This document shows positions 1 through 9,071 of a stretch of 11,138 nt of DNA, piece by piece. Below the pieces are notes generated by a model. That model was given only the letters and a program-made list of their open reading frames with translations. It had not been told where the DNA came from and searched no databases. The position numbers were made by a program, and so were the translations under genes. Location: assembly GCA_048061315.1 (NCBI GenBank), contig JBGMRJ010000092.1:1-11138 (forward strand). Reading direction: 5' to 3'. How positions within the stretch are numbered: the stretch's first letter is position 1; every line of letters begins with the position of its first letter. This DNA is from CAYQUC01 sp048061315. Lineage in GTDB: Bacteria > Pseudomonadota > Gammaproteobacteria > UBA6429 > Thiohalophilaceae.

Positions 1-636
1 CAACGATATACTATTTGGTAAACAGTCATTTAAGTACTTCGCTCCTAAACTGCCACCAAGTACTAATAATTTAATATTACCTGTGTGCTTGGCAAAACGG
101 ATATCTGGTTTCGGTAACTTTGCAATCGATTCACGAATTGGATTACCAGTATAAATAGTATTTAATTTATTATTAAAAGCATTGGGGAATGCAACTAATA
201 CCGCAGTAGCGAAGCGGCTAACAACTCTATTCGTAAAACCCGGAATCGAATTTTGTTCATGAATAATTAAAGGTATTTTCAATATTCTGGCTGCGATTGC
301 TCCCGGGCCTGATACATAGCCACCCATTCCAAGCACGAATACTGGTTTATGATTTTTAAAAATTTTATAAGCCTGAAAAATCGAAGACAGTATTTTAAAT
401 GGCAGTGATATCAGACTTAATATATTTTTACCTCTTAACCCCGAAATAGAAATATACTCAAGGCTATAACCAGCATTTGGTACTACTTCTGATTCAAAAC
501 TATTTTTATTACCAAGCCAAACAACATTAAAACTATTTGTTCTTAAAACATCAGCAACAGCAATAGCCGGATATACATGCCCACCTGTACCGCCAGCCAT
601 AATCATTATTGTTTTATTATTGTTAGTTGTATTCAT
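1..636 (-). CDS. murG: MurG, lipid II synthase (partial, C-terminal part beyond window)
   Basis: UDP-GlcNAc:undecaprenyl-pyrophosphoryl-MurNAc-pentapeptide GlcNAc transferase, a GT-B enzyme on the inner face of the membrane that converts lipid I to lipid II. The first 212 codons are visible; the family is usually about 355-360 residues, so the C-terminal UDP-GlcNAc domain is mostly outside the window. The glycine-rich loops are present: GGTGGHVYP (residues 15-23), GMGGYVSGPG (103-112) and GGSLGA (194-199). HEQN is at 126-129, matching the E. coli motif near the acceptor site. The ATG at 636 leaves one base after the ftsW stop, and the ten residues before the first glycine loop match the usual N-terminal length. 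There is no clear Shine-Dalgarno sequence, so coupling to ftsW translation is likely (inference). Internal ATGs at codons 11 and 13 are weaker start candidates. Confidence 0.97.
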   Translation of the reverse strand, partial: MNTTNNNKTIMIMAGGTGGHVYPAIAVADVLRTNSFNVVWLGNKNSFESEVVPNAGYSLEYISISGLRGKNILSLISLPFKILSSIFQAYKIFKNHKPVFVLGMGGYVSGPGAIAARILKIPLIIHEQNSIPGFTNRVVSRFATAVLVAFPNAFNNKLNTIYTGNPIRESIAKLPKPDIRFAKHTGNIKLLVLGGSLGAKYLNDCLPNSISL

Positions 637-637
637 T

Positions 638-1846
638 TTATTTTACAGTTTTCTTATTTACTTTTTTATTCGCAAGTCGTCGATTATTTGTCTCAAAGTC
701 AATACGCAGCAATAAAGCAATAGCAATACACATAACTACTAAACTACTACCACCATAACTCATCAATGGTAGAGTTAATCCTTTCGTCGGTAAAATTCCC
801 ATGTTTACACCAATATTAATATAAGCCTGTAAACCAACCCAAACGCCAATACCATAAGCCATGTAACCTGCAAAGGGCTGATTATTTTGTTCAGCTATTC
901 GTGCAATCCTAAAAGCACGAAGGATGATGATTGTAAAAAGTGTTATCACGCTAACAGCTCCAAATAAGCCAAGTTCTTCTGCAAGAACTGAAAATAAAAA
1001 ATCTGTATGAGCTTCCGGTAAATAAAATAATTTCTGAACACTTGCTCCAAGGCCAACGCCAAACCATTCACCACGACCAATCGCAATTAATGCCTGCGTT
1101 AGCTGAAAACCACTATTAAACGGATCATCCCAGGGATTTAAAAAAGTGGTTAACCTTTGCATTCGATAAGGCGATACAACCGCCATTACTGCAAATGCGG
1201 CTACCACAAATAACAGTAATAATAAATATTGAAATAGTTTCACTCCGCCCAACCACATCAAGCACATAGCAGTAGCTAACATAACGACTGATGCACCATA
1301 ATCAGGTTGTAACATTAATAATACTGCGATCATAACCAGTACTAACAATGGACGAATAAAACCACCTAACCTGGTTCTAACAGAATCCTGATGGCGAACT
1401 ATATATCCTGACAAATAAACAACTAAAAACAGTTTTACTATTTCTGAAACCTGAATATTGACAGGTCCAAATGCTAACCAGCGAATACTACCGTTAACTT
1501 CATGACCCACACCGGGTAAGAACAGCATCAACAACAATAAAACAGAAATCACAACCAATGAAGGTCCTGCTTTCATCCACATCGATAATGGAATATTAAA
1601 TACTATTAACCCTGCAGCAATTCCAATAATTGCAAAAATACTTTGACGAATAAAATAATAAAAAGGTTGTTCGGTAATTTTATCAGCAATAGAGATTGAA
1701 GTTGATGCAACCATGATCAAACCCAAACCCAAGATCGCCAATGCTGATAATAATAAAACAGCATCAAACTCACATTCAAACTCGGAATCTTTTTTTGATA
1801 ATAATGAAATCTTATAGTGGTTTAGGTTATCAATAGCTAAAGTCAT
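638..1846 (-). CDS. ftsW: FtsW, SEDS-family septal peptidoglycan polymerase
   Basis: Polytopic inner-membrane glycosyltransferase that polymerises lipid II at the septum in partnership with FtsI. It has 402 residues (E. coli 414) and about ten hydrophobic segments after a cytoplasmic tail of roughly 28 residues. SEDS signatures are QPDYGAS (from residue 180), NPWDDPFNSGFQ (from 237), the HTDF segment with the presumed catalytic aspartate D282, and LPLMSYGGSS (359-368). The last distinguishes FtsW/RodA proteins and is followed by a short basic tail. The ATG overlaps the murD stop as ATGA (4 bases). An AAGGA sequence at 1856-1860, nine bases before the ATG, supports this start. RodA is the main alternative, but the position between murD and murG makes FtsW the clear choice. 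Confidence 0.97.
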   Translation of the reverse strand: MTLAIDNLNHYKISLLSKKDSEFECEFDAVLLLSALAILGLGLIMVASTSISIADKITEQPFYYFIRQSIFAIIGIAAGLIVFNIPLSMWMKAGPSLVVISVLLLLMLFLPGVGHEVNGSIRWLAFGPVNIQVSEIVKLFLVVYLSGYIVRHQDSVRTRLGGFIRPLLVLVMIAVLLMLQPDYGASVVMLATAMCLMWLGGVKLFQYLLLLLFVVAAFAVMAVVSPYRMQRLTTFLNPWDDPFNSGFQLTQALIAIGRGEWFGVGLGASVQKLFYLPEAHTDFLFSVLAEELGLFGAVSVITLFTIIILRAFRIARIAEQNNQPFAGYMAYGIGVWVGLQAYINIGVNMGILPTKGLTLPLMSYGGSSLVVMCIAIALLLRIDFETNNRRLANKKVNKKTVK

Positions 1847-3225
1847 ATTATCAAGTCCTTAACTATATTAATAAAAACGTCACCCCGATGCTCAAAGTTT
1901 TCAAACATATCAAAACTGGCGCAAGCTGGTGAAAATAAAACGATGTCACCGGATTTTGAGTGACTCTTTGCATGTGCCACTGCTTGCTCAATATTTTCCT
2001 CTACGGTTCGTGTAATCATTTTATCCAATGCATTATCGATAACATTGGCGTCTTCACCAAATAAAATTATTAATTTAACATTGGATTTTATTTCAGAGTT
2101 TAATACTGAAAAATCCTGGCCTTTAGATTGACCGCCCATTATTAGTATAATCGATTTATTTTTCAAACCATTAATCGCGGCACTAGTTGCACCAATATTT
2201 GTCGCCTTGGAGTCATTAATCCATTTTACGCCGTGACTTGTTTTTATTAACTCAGTTCGATGCGCCAAACCTTTAAAATTGATTAAACCTTTTTGTATTC
2301 CCAGGTTATCGATGCCAGATAATTGTGAAATCATTAATGCAACCATTGCATTGGTAATATTGTGATCACCTACTACATTTAATTCTGCACAGTTAAGTAA
2401 CTTAATTAACTCCCCTGATTTATTAACACAGATCCATCGTGAACCATCGAAATCTGCAATACCATATTGATTTTCGGTTGGCTTATTCAGAGTAAACCAA
2501 TAAATATTTTTCTTGTCTTTATACATCGCTGAATATTGTCGAATTACCTTATCGTCAAAATTCAATATAATATTTCCACTGCCCTTCAATAAACTTAACT
2601 TTGCAACACAGTAATCATCAAAAGTCTCATATCTATCCATGTGGTCTTCAGACAGATTCAATATGACTGATGTAACAAAATTCATTGCGTCAACAATTTC
2701 AAGCTGAAAACTTGATAACTCTAGAACATATAAATCTGCCGCTGTTTCTAATAAAGCTAATGCTGGAATACCGATATTACCGCCCACTACAATTTTGGAA
2801 TCAGAATATGAACCAATACTGTCCACCATGCTGGTGACTGTACTTTTGCCATTTGATCCGGTAATGGCGACTACCGGTGTATTAACCTCGTTCATGAATA
2901 ATTCAATGTCACCAATAATTGTTTTACCATTGGTACGTGCATTTCGGATGACCTGCTCATTTTGAGAAATACCGGGACTTAAAATAATAGTATCAGCCCA
3001 CACAAAATGTTCTTCAAATAAACCACCGAGAATTAAATCAAAAGATCTGTTTCTGAACTGATCAATATCTGGTGGATTTTCTCTACTATCCAATACTCGA
3101 AAACTCAGACTTTTCTCAAGTAAATATTTAATAACGGACGCACCGGTTTTACCGACACCCACAACTAATATGTTTGCATTATTTAAATACGAAGAATAAG
3201 TTTGTTTTTGATTCAAATTATTCAT
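1843..3225 (-). CDS. murD: MurD, UDP-MurNAc-L-alanine:D-glutamate ligase
   Basis: Cytoplasmic ATP-dependent Mur ligase that adds D-glutamate to UDP-MurNAc-L-Ala. It has 460 residues (E. coli 438). The N-terminal Rossmann-like UDP-binding domain carries GVGKTG (23-28). The central ATPase domain has the P-loop GSNGKST (123-129), GGNIG (148-152), ELSSFQLE (169-176) and EDHMDRY (193-199). Lysine 209 in YCVAKL corresponds to the carbamoylated lysine of the family. The C-terminal domain has H322-R323, NDSKATN (337-343), GGQSKGQDF (364-372) and SPACASFDMFENFEHRG (432-448). The N-terminus is about 15 residues longer than in E. coli and polar; there is no later methionine before the first glycine motif, so the ATG at 3225 is kept. 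Three bases separate the start from the mraY stop. Confidence 0.97.
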   Translation of the reverse strand: MNNLNQKQTYSSYLNNANILVVGVGKTGASVIKYLLEKSLSFRVLDSRENPPDIDQFRNRSFDLILGGLFEEHFVWADTIILSPGISQNEQVIRNARTNGKTIIGDIELFMNEVNTPVVAITGSNGKSTVTSMVDSIGSYSDSKIVVGGNIGIPALALLETAADLYVLELSSFQLEIVDAMNFVTSVILNLSEDHMDRYETFDDYCVAKLSLLKGSGNIILNFDDKVIRQYSAMYKDKKNIYWFTLNKPTENQYGIADFDGSRWICVNKSGELIKLLNCAELNVVGDHNITNAMVALMISQLSGIDNLGIQKGLINFKGLAHRTELIKTSHGVKWINDSKATNIGATSAAINGLKNKSIILIMGGQSKGQDFSVLNSEIKSNVKLIILFGEDANVIDNALDKMITRTVEENIEQAVAHAKSHSKSGDIVLFSPACASFDMFENFEHRGDVFINIVKDLII

Positions 3226-3228
3226 AAC

Positions 3229-4311
3229 CTATCTAAGTTTTAATGTTGCCAAACCAAATAAAACAAGAAAAATTGTAATTATCCAAAACCGGACAATTAC
3301 TCGTGGCTCAGGCCAGCCCTTTAATTCAAAATGGTGGTGCAACGGTGCCATTCTAAATACCCGTTTTCCCGTTAATTTAAATGATGCTACCTGAACGATC
3401 ACTGAAACAGTTTCAATTACAAATACACCCCCCATGATCATCAACACGAATTCCTGACGTACAATGACCGACACTATTCCCAGTGAAGCGCCCAATGCTA
3501 AAGCACCAACATCCCCCATAAATACCTGAGCTGGATAAGTGTTAAACCATAAAAAACCAAGCCCGGCACCAACTATGGCGCCACAAAAAACCACAAGCTC
3601 ACCAGCACCGGCGATGTAAGGAATCGATAAATAATCTGAAAAAACAGAGTTACCAGTCAAATAGGCGAATATACCCAATGCACCCGCCACCATTACAGTT
3701 GGGAGAATCGCCAGTCCATCCAGGCCATCAGTGAAATTAACCGCATTACTCGAACCAACGATAACGATGTAGGTAAAGAAAATATAAAAAATCCCTATTG
3801 ATAATGAGAAATTTTTAATCATTGGTAAAATATAATTTGTTTCAACGGGAGAGACAGCTGTAAAATAAAGATAAAATGCAGCGCCAAAACCAATAACGGA
3901 TTGCCAAAAATATTTCGACTTTGCAGATAAACCTTTGGGATTTTTTTCAATTAATTTTTTGTAATCATCAATAAAACCCACCAAACCAAAAAGCAACATA
4001 ACACTCAGCACTAACCACGAATATCGATTGGTTAAATCTACCCACAGCACGGTACTAATTGTAATAGCAATTAAAATCAATGTACCACCCATAGTTGGGG
4101 TACCGGCTTTATCCAGATGTGTCACTGGACCATCATCACGAATGGGCTGCCCGATTTTCATAATACTAAGTCGTCGTATCATGGTGGGGCCAATTAATAA
4201 TGATATAATTAATGCCGTTAGGGCACCTAGAATGGCTCGAAGAGTCAGATAACTAAAAACATTAAATCCTGAATGCAGTTCCTGAAGATATTGGGCTAAA
4301 CTCAATAACAT
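3229..4311 (-). CDS. mraY: MraY, phospho-MurNAc-pentapeptide transferase (lipid I synthase)
   Basis: Integral membrane enzyme that transfers phospho-MurNAc-pentapeptide from UDP to undecaprenyl phosphate, giving lipid I. It has 360 residues, the same length as E. coli MraY, and about ten hydrophobic segments. All active-site motifs are visible at the expected positions: the D115-D116 pair in FIDDYKK, SNAVNFTDGLDGLA (188-201), D267 in FMGDVGA, and the histidine motif APLHHHFE (322-329) followed by KGWPE. Its ATG directly abuts the murF stop (TAA then ATG, no spacer). A GGTG in the end of murF can serve as a weak ribosome binding site, and translational coupling is likely (inference). No anomalies. 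Confidence 0.98.
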   Translation of the reverse strand: MLLSLAQYLQELHSGFNVFSYLTLRAILGALTALIISLLIGPTMIRRLSIMKIGQPIRDDGPVTHLDKAGTPTMGGTLILIAITISTVLWVDLTNRYSWLVLSVMLLFGLVGFIDDYKKLIEKNPKGLSAKSKYFWQSVIGFGAAFYLYFTAVSPVETNYILPMIKNFSLSIGIFYIFFTYIVIVGSSNAVNFTDGLDGLAILPTVMVAGALGIFAYLTGNSVFSDYLSIPYIAGAGELVVFCGAIVGAGLGFLWFNTYPAQVFMGDVGALALGASLGIVSVIVRQEFVLMIMGGVFVIETVSVIVQVASFKLTGKRVFRMAPLHHHFELKGWPEPRVIVRFWIITIFLVLFGLATLKLR

Positions 4312-5682
4312 TTAATCGGCACCTTCTGTTACAACAAGTTTATTAACCAGTTTTTCCATGTGCATGTATCTGGAACCTTTTATTAACAGTGTACTTTCAT
4401 TATCCACTTCAGCTTTAATACTCGAGGACATAGAATCGAATTCTTTAAAATTAAATGCATTTTCACCAAAGACTTTAGATGATTCATTTGCTAACTCACC
4501 GATAGTAAATAATTTATCAATTCCAGCGTTCTTTAATAATTCGCCGGTCTTGCCATGCAATTCGACTGCATTAGCACCTAATTCACCCATATCACCTAAT
4601 GCGCAAAAATGTTTCCCCGGAAAACCTTTGAGGACATTAATCGCGGCTTTAAGAGATGTTGGATTAGCATTATAAGTATCATCAATTATTCGACAGCCAT
4701 AGACACCCTTTTTAATTTCCAATCTTCCGGCAATAGCATTTACTTTTTCAAGCCCCTTGGGTATTGAGTACAGTGGAATATCACAGGCAATAGCGGCTGC
4801 TGTAGCAGCTAGTGCATTTGCAACATTGTGAATACCGGGTAGTTTAAGTCTCACGTCAAATTCACCCAGTGGTGTAACTATTCGTATATCGTTATTGGGC
4901 GAGACCTTGTTAACAACGGCAAAGATATCTGCGTTTTCATTGTTAACACCAAATGAAATAGTTTTAACATCGCACAGCTCTTTCCAGTATGAATAATATT
5001 TATCGTTTGCATTGAGAATAGCGATACCAGAGCTGGATAACCCTGATAGTATTTCTGATTTTGCTTTTGCTATATTATCAATTGATCCAAACTCACCTAA
5101 ATGGGCATCGCCAACATTTGTAATAACGGCGATATCAGGAGTAGCTATATTAGACAAATGTTCAATCTCGCCAACATGATTCGCCCCCATCTCGATAACT
5201 CCATATTTATACTCACTGGTAAGTTGTAATAATGTTAGTGGCACACCAATCTCATTATTTAAATTGCCTAGTGTTGCTAAAACATTACCTTGCTGTGAAC
5301 AAACAGAACTGATCATTTCTTTTACAGTGGTTTTACCATTGCTTCCGGTTATGGCAATTACCGGATAGTTAAATTTTTTTCGCCAATGATATGCAATATC
5401 ACCTAAGGCAAGTCGTGAATCATTCACGGTTAATGTAGGAATATCGGTTTTAACTTTTTTTTCAATAACTGCAGCTAAGGCACCTTTTGAAACGGCTTTA
5501 TCGATAAAATCATGTCCGTTAAAATTGTCTCCTGAAATTGCAACAAATAGATCACCAGGACTTGTTGTTCGAGAATCAATACTAACTCCGTGTAAAGGGA
5601 GATCATTCTCGACAGGCTTACTTTTAAGACTACTGACCACCTCAGATAACTTCATGTCGAATTGAGTATGTTTTCCTATCAT
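4312..5682 (-). CDS. murF: MurF, UDP-MurNAc-tripeptide:D-Ala-D-Ala ligase
   Basis: Cytoplasmic Mur ligase that completes the UDP-MurNAc pentapeptide by adding D-alanyl-D-alanine. It has 456 residues (E. coli 452). The N-terminal substrate domain includes DSRTTSPGDLFVA (36-48). The central domain has the P-loop GSNGKTT (113-119), GNLNNEIGVP (139-148), EMGANHVGEI (164-173) and the AKAKSE segment (205-210). The C-terminal domain has GIHNVANALA (283-292), AGRLE (318-322), DDTYNANP (334-341) and LGDMGELG. GNLNNEIG and DDTYNANP separate it from MurC, MurD and MurE. The ATG overlaps the murE stop as ATGA (4 bases). Another in-frame methionine at residue 10 (MKLSEVV) would give an N-terminus closer to the E. 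coli length, but the coupled first ATG is preferred. Confidence 0.97.
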   Translation of the reverse strand: MIGKHTQFDMKLSEVVSSLKSKPVENDLPLHGVSIDSRTTSPGDLFVAISGDNFNGHDFIDKAVSKGALAAVIEKKVKTDIPTLTVNDSRLALGDIAYHWRKKFNYPVIAITGSNGKTTVKEMISSVCSQQGNVLATLGNLNNEIGVPLTLLQLTSEYKYGVIEMGANHVGEIEHLSNIATPDIAVITNVGDAHLGEFGSIDNIAKAKSEILSGLSSSGIAILNANDKYYSYWKELCDVKTISFGVNNENADIFAVVNKVSPNNDIRIVTPLGEFDVRLKLPGIHNVANALAATAAAIACDIPLYSIPKGLEKVNAIAGRLEIKKGVYGCRIIDDTYNANPTSLKAAINVLKGFPGKHFCALGDMGELGANAVELHGKTGELLKNAGIDKLFTIGELANESSKVFGENAFNFKEFDSMSSSIKAEVDNESTLLIKGSRYMHMEKLVNKLVVTEGAD

Positions 5683-7076
5683 TTCATTCCCATTTTATTT
5701 AAAGAATCTAAAGAAATTTTAACATCATCAAAATGATATTTAACATTATCAATTATTTGATAATCTTCATGTCCCTTACCCGCAATCAAAATCACATCAG
5801 AATTGCTAGCTTGCTCGATAGTCGATTGAATAGCCTGTTTTCTATCCAAAATAATATTCGAGCTGTTTTTATTTTTTATACCTTTAAGTATTTCATTAGC
5901 AATGTCAGCAGGAGCTTCTGTTCGTGGATTATCATTGGTAATTATTTGCTGGTCTGACAGTTGAGAAGCAACTTTACCCATTACTGCTCTCTTTGATTTA
6001 TCACGATCACCACCACAACCAAATACACACCANNNNNNNNNNNNNNNNNNNNNNNNNNNNNNNNNNNNNNNNNNNNNNNNNNNNNNNNNNNNNNNNNNNN
6101 NNNNNNNNNNNNNNNNNNNNNNNNNNNNNNNNTTTTTTATTTTAACTAAAGTGCTATTTATTCTATATTCTATAATTTCTGCCACTAGCTCAGCACTTTG
6201 GTTTTCAATACCGTAGGTAATGACAGTTACGGAATCGGATATGACGTCGAGTATTTTTTCACTAAACGCATCATCAACATTTAAAACAGCACTATTCAGG
6301 GAACTTAATTTAAAAAGTTCTAACTTGGCATTACCATAATTCTCAAATGATTGATGATAATCCAGATGATCATGAGTTAAATTAGTAAATACGGCACAAT
6401 TTATATCGACTCCATCAATTCGTTGCTGCGTTAGCGCATGTGAAGATACTTCCATGACTACTTGCTTAAAGCCATTACCATACATTTCTGCTAATATTTT
6501 TTGATTCTCAACAACGCCTTGTGTGGTATTATCGGTTTCAACTAGGGCATTAATATCACCCCGACCAATTGTTCCAATAAACCCGCATTTTTGTTTTATA
6601 TTTATCAAGTTTGCCAATATATAAGCGCACGATGTTTTACCATTGGTACCGGTAATCCCTACTACTTGCATCTTAGCTGATGGATTTTTATAAAATGATA
6701 CTGCGAGATTACTTAAATTTTTATTTGAGAAAGAAATAAAAATTTCCGGAATTGATTTATTTATCGCTGTTGTAATCCATTTTATACTGATTGTGTTTTT
6801 CGTATCGGATTCAGATATTTCAGTAGTTTGACGCAAAATAGCGACTGCACCATTTTTAATTGCAGCCGAAATAAATCGTTCACCATGAGTATCATTTCCA
6901 GATCGAGCAATAAATAATGTACCTGGCCCAACTAGACGACTATCATCCGCAATATCCGATATTATAATATTTTCAAACTCATCATTTTTATTTGATGCAT
7001 CATATAGCGGTGTAAGAACTTTAATAAGATCAGAAAGTTTTTGTCCATTACTGCTTACTGTAGAAGAAACCATCAT
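5679..7076 (-). CDS. murE: MurE, UDP-MurNAc-L-Ala-D-Glu:meso-diaminopimelate ligase (interrupted by an assembly gap)
   Basis: Cytoplasmic Mur ligase that adds the third residue of the stem peptide. The DNPRTE motif after the gap (D382-E387 in the present numbering) is the signature for meso-diaminopimelate rather than lysine. Before the gap are DDSRLVGPGTLFIA (44-57), the P-loop GTNGKTS (143-149), DNTTQG (182-187), EVSSHAL (209-215), THDHLDYH (234-241) and K251, equivalent to the carbamoylated lysine. After it come WCVFGCGGDRDK and KGHEDYQ. The 34 unknown residues replace about 89 in E. coli MurE. The GAFNVSN and DYAHTPD motifs expected there cannot be checked. The reading frame is open on both sides and in register. 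The ATG overlaps the ftsI stop as ATGA. AGGAG at 7084-7088, seven bases upstream, supports the first of two consecutive ATGs. Confidence 0.95.
   Translation of the reverse strand: MMVSSTVSSNGQKLSDLIKVLTPLYDASNKNDEFENIIISDIADDSRLVGPGTLFIARSGNDTHGERFISAAIKNGAVAILRQTTEISESDTKNTISIKWITTAINKSIPEIFISFSNKNLSNLAVSFYKNPSAKMQVVGITGTNGKTSCAYILANLINIKQKCGFIGTIGRGDINALVETDNTTQGVVENQKILAEMYGNGFKQVVMEVSSHALTQQRIDGVDINCAVFTNLTHDHLDYHQSFENYGNAKLELFKLSSLNSAVLNVDDAFSEKILDVISDSVTVITYGIENQSAELVAEIIEYRINSTLVKIKXXXXXXXXXXXXXXXXXXXXXXXXXXXXXXXXXXWCVFGCGGDRDKSKRAVMGKVASQLSDQQIITNDNPRTEAPADIANEILKGIKNKNSSNIILDRKQAIQSTIEQASNSDVILIAGKGHEDYQIIDNVKYHFDDVKISLDSLNKMGMK
6033..6132. other. assembly gap, 100 N
   Basis: Exactly 100 unknown bases inside murE, a round number typical of a scaffold gap of unknown size. 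On the coding strand the known sequence stops just after an A-rich run. Aligning the flanks by eye to E. coli MurE suggests about 89 missing residues, or about 265 bases, so coordinates below and above the gap may be offset by about 165 bases from the true chromosome. Confidence 0.97.
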
Positions 7077-8794
7077 TGCGTATCTCCTAATTTTGCAACT
7101 TTGATATTTTTACTCAATATATTATCAAGTGGTACATTTAAAATTCGAAGCGCACCAGCCATTACTCGTGAGAATACTGGTGCGGCAACTGCACCACCAT
7201 AATATTCTTCTCCACCGGGTTCATTAATTACAACTGCCATTACCAGTTTCGGATTACTTACCGGTGCAATACCAACAAATGATGCAATATAATTATCATC
7301 ACTATAACCACCAATACTGGCTTTTTTAACCGTACCTGTTTTCCCAGCAATACGATAGCCAACTACGCTAGCATTTATACCAGTTCCTTCTTTAGAAACC
7401 ACCGACTCAAGCATCTTTAATATTTGCTTGACTGTTTTTTTATGGAATATTTTAGTTTTAATAATCTGCTCTGATTCTTCACGTTTTAACAACGTGACTT
7501 GTGGTAATTCACCATTTAATGAAAATGCAGTATAAGAATGTGCTAATTGCAATGCTGTTGCTGACAAACCATAACCAAAAGATAAAGTTGCATTATCAAT
7601 TTTTTTCCATTTTGTATAATGGCTTAATATTCCGGTAGATTCACCGGGGAAACCACTCTCACTATTATTACCAAAACCCACTTTTGAAAAAGCACCCCAT
7701 AACAACTTCGGTTTAATCGCCAATGCGAGCTTTGAAGCACCGATGTTACTTGATTTAATTATAATGGTTGATACATTGATGCGACCATAATTTCTAACAT
7801 CACGAATGGTATTTCCGGCAACCATAAAATATCCTGGTGCGGTATCAACTAGTGTATTTGGCGAAAATTTGCCACTTTCGATAGCCGCTGCAACTGTAAA
7901 AGGTTTTACAGTCGATCCGGGCTCAAAAACATCGGTTACCGAGCGATTCCGATAACGACCACTTTTAGTTTTGTAATTTTTATTGGGATTGAACGATGGC
8001 TGATTTACCATCGCTAATACTTCCCCGGTATTAATATCCAGAATCACTGCTGATCCTGATTTTGCTTTATGCTTAAAAACGGCACGTTTTAGTTCACGAT
8101 AGGCTAAATATTGCAAACGACCATCAATGCTGAGATTCAGATCTTTACCGGGTGCGGGTGCTTTTATTTGTTCAATGTCTTTTATAACATGACCCAGACG
8201 ATCTTTCATGACACGCTTTTTACCTGGTGTGCCTTTTAAATAATCATCATATGCCAGTTCAATTCCTTCCTGACCTTGGTCATCTATATTGGTAAAACCA
8301 AGGACATGTGAGGCAACTTCAGCCATCGGATAATAACGTCGATATTCACGTTGCAACGATAAACCGGGAATTTTTAATGCTGAAATTTTACTACTCAGAT
8401 CGGGACTGATACGTCTTTTAATATAGACAAATTCTTTATGTAAACGTGTTGTTACTATTTTTTCCAGTTTATTAACTTTAATATCGAGTAACTTTGCAAG
8501 ATCAACCCAATGAATACGATTTTCATTAAATAATTTTGGATTTACCCAAACAGAATCGACCGGAGTACTCACCGCTATGGGTTCACCATTTCTGTCTTTT
8601 ATCATACCGCGATGAGCGGATATCGGTAACACCCTTAAATGGCGTGCATTAGCCTGTTTTTGTAAAAAATCTTTATTAACAAATTGTAAATCAATAATTC
8701 TCCAAAGTAAGGTAGCGACAGTTATCCCTATAACGATATATACAATTGATAATCGCATTAAAGAAGATATTTGATGTTTACCTTGTGTCGTCAT
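7073..8794 (-). CDS. ftsI: FtsI (PBP3), septal peptidoglycan D,D-transpeptidase
   Basis: Class B penicillin-binding protein that cross-links septal peptidoglycan as the partner of FtsW. It has 573 residues (E. coli 588). A short cytoplasmic N-terminus is followed by one transmembrane helix (about 14-33). The periplasmic pedestal domain includes HRGMIKDRNGEPIA (61-74) and GQEGIE (174-179). The transpeptidase domain has all three active-site motifs: STVK with nucleophile S294 and K297, SSN (348-350) and KTGT (485-488). Its end carries GGEEYYGGAVAAPVF, typical of FtsI. The ATG lies inside ftsL, a 17-base overlap, and its ribosome binding site is weak. PBP2 (MrdA) is excluded by position and motifs. 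No TAT signal or lipobox is seen. The end overlaps murE by 4 bases. Confidence 0.97.
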   Translation of the reverse strand: MTTQGKHQISSLMRLSIVYIVIGITVATLLWRIIDLQFVNKDFLQKQANARHLRVLPISAHRGMIKDRNGEPIAVSTPVDSVWVNPKLFNENRIHWVDLAKLLDIKVNKLEKIVTTRLHKEFVYIKRRISPDLSSKISALKIPGLSLQREYRRYYPMAEVASHVLGFTNIDDQGQEGIELAYDDYLKGTPGKKRVMKDRLGHVIKDIEQIKAPAPGKDLNLSIDGRLQYLAYRELKRAVFKHKAKSGSAVILDINTGEVLAMVNQPSFNPNKNYKTKSGRYRNRSVTDVFEPGSTVKPFTVAAAIESGKFSPNTLVDTAPGYFMVAGNTIRDVRNYGRINVSTIIIKSSNIGASKLALAIKPKLLWGAFSKVGFGNNSESGFPGESTGILSHYTKWKKIDNATLSFGYGLSATALQLAHSYTAFSLNGELPQVTLLKREESEQIIKTKIFHKKTVKQILKMLESVVSKEGTGINASVVGYRIAGKTGTVKKASIGGYSDDNYIASFVGIAPVSNPKLVMAVVINEPGGEEYYGGAVAAPVFSRVMAGALRILNVPLDNILSKNIKVAKLGDTQ

Positions 8795-9071
8795 TAATGT
8801 TTTCTTTTGCTGTTATAAAAATAATATCCTGATAATCAGGTATACCCATTCCAATTTTTTTCCGCGCTATTCGCTCAATTCGGCCATGTGTTGCCCAGGT
8901 GCTTTGTTCTAACTGTAATTGTCCCCATTCAACATTCATCTTGTCTCTACTGGCTTGTAATTCATTAAGTTCTGAAAATATTTTTCGGCTATTATGTTTT
9001 ATATAAATAACAGAAAGTGATGAAACAAAAATAATTGCTGTTAAAAAACTGACTATTAAAATATTCTTCAT
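8778..9071 (-). CDS. ftsL: FtsL, bitopic cell division protein
   Basis: Component of the FtsQLB complex that activates FtsWI at the septum. It has 97 residues, with a two-residue cytoplasmic tail, a transmembrane helix (about 4-24), and then a periplasmic coiled-coil segment (about 30-60, including FSELNELQASRDKMNVEW). The conserved HGRIERIARKKIGM stretch (62-75) resembles the E. coli FtsL HSRVERIATEKL region. E. coli FtsL (121 residues) has a cytoplasmic tail of some 35 residues that is absent here; short forms are known in other gammaproteobacteria. Identification rests on topology, this motif and position between rsmH and ftsI, because FtsL is poorly conserved. The ATG shares one base with the rsmH stop (TAATG). 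Confidence 0.93.
   Translation of the reverse strand: MKNILIVSFLTAIIFVSSLSVIYIKHNSRKIFSELNELQASRDKMNVEWGQLQLEQSTWATHGRIERIARKKIGMGIPDYQDIIFITAKENINDDTR

Noticed and set aside
5679..7076. murE as a truncated or broken gene
   Set aside because: The short length comes from the 100 N filler. The frame is open on both sides with family motifs in order, so there is no sign of a real deletion or frameshift.
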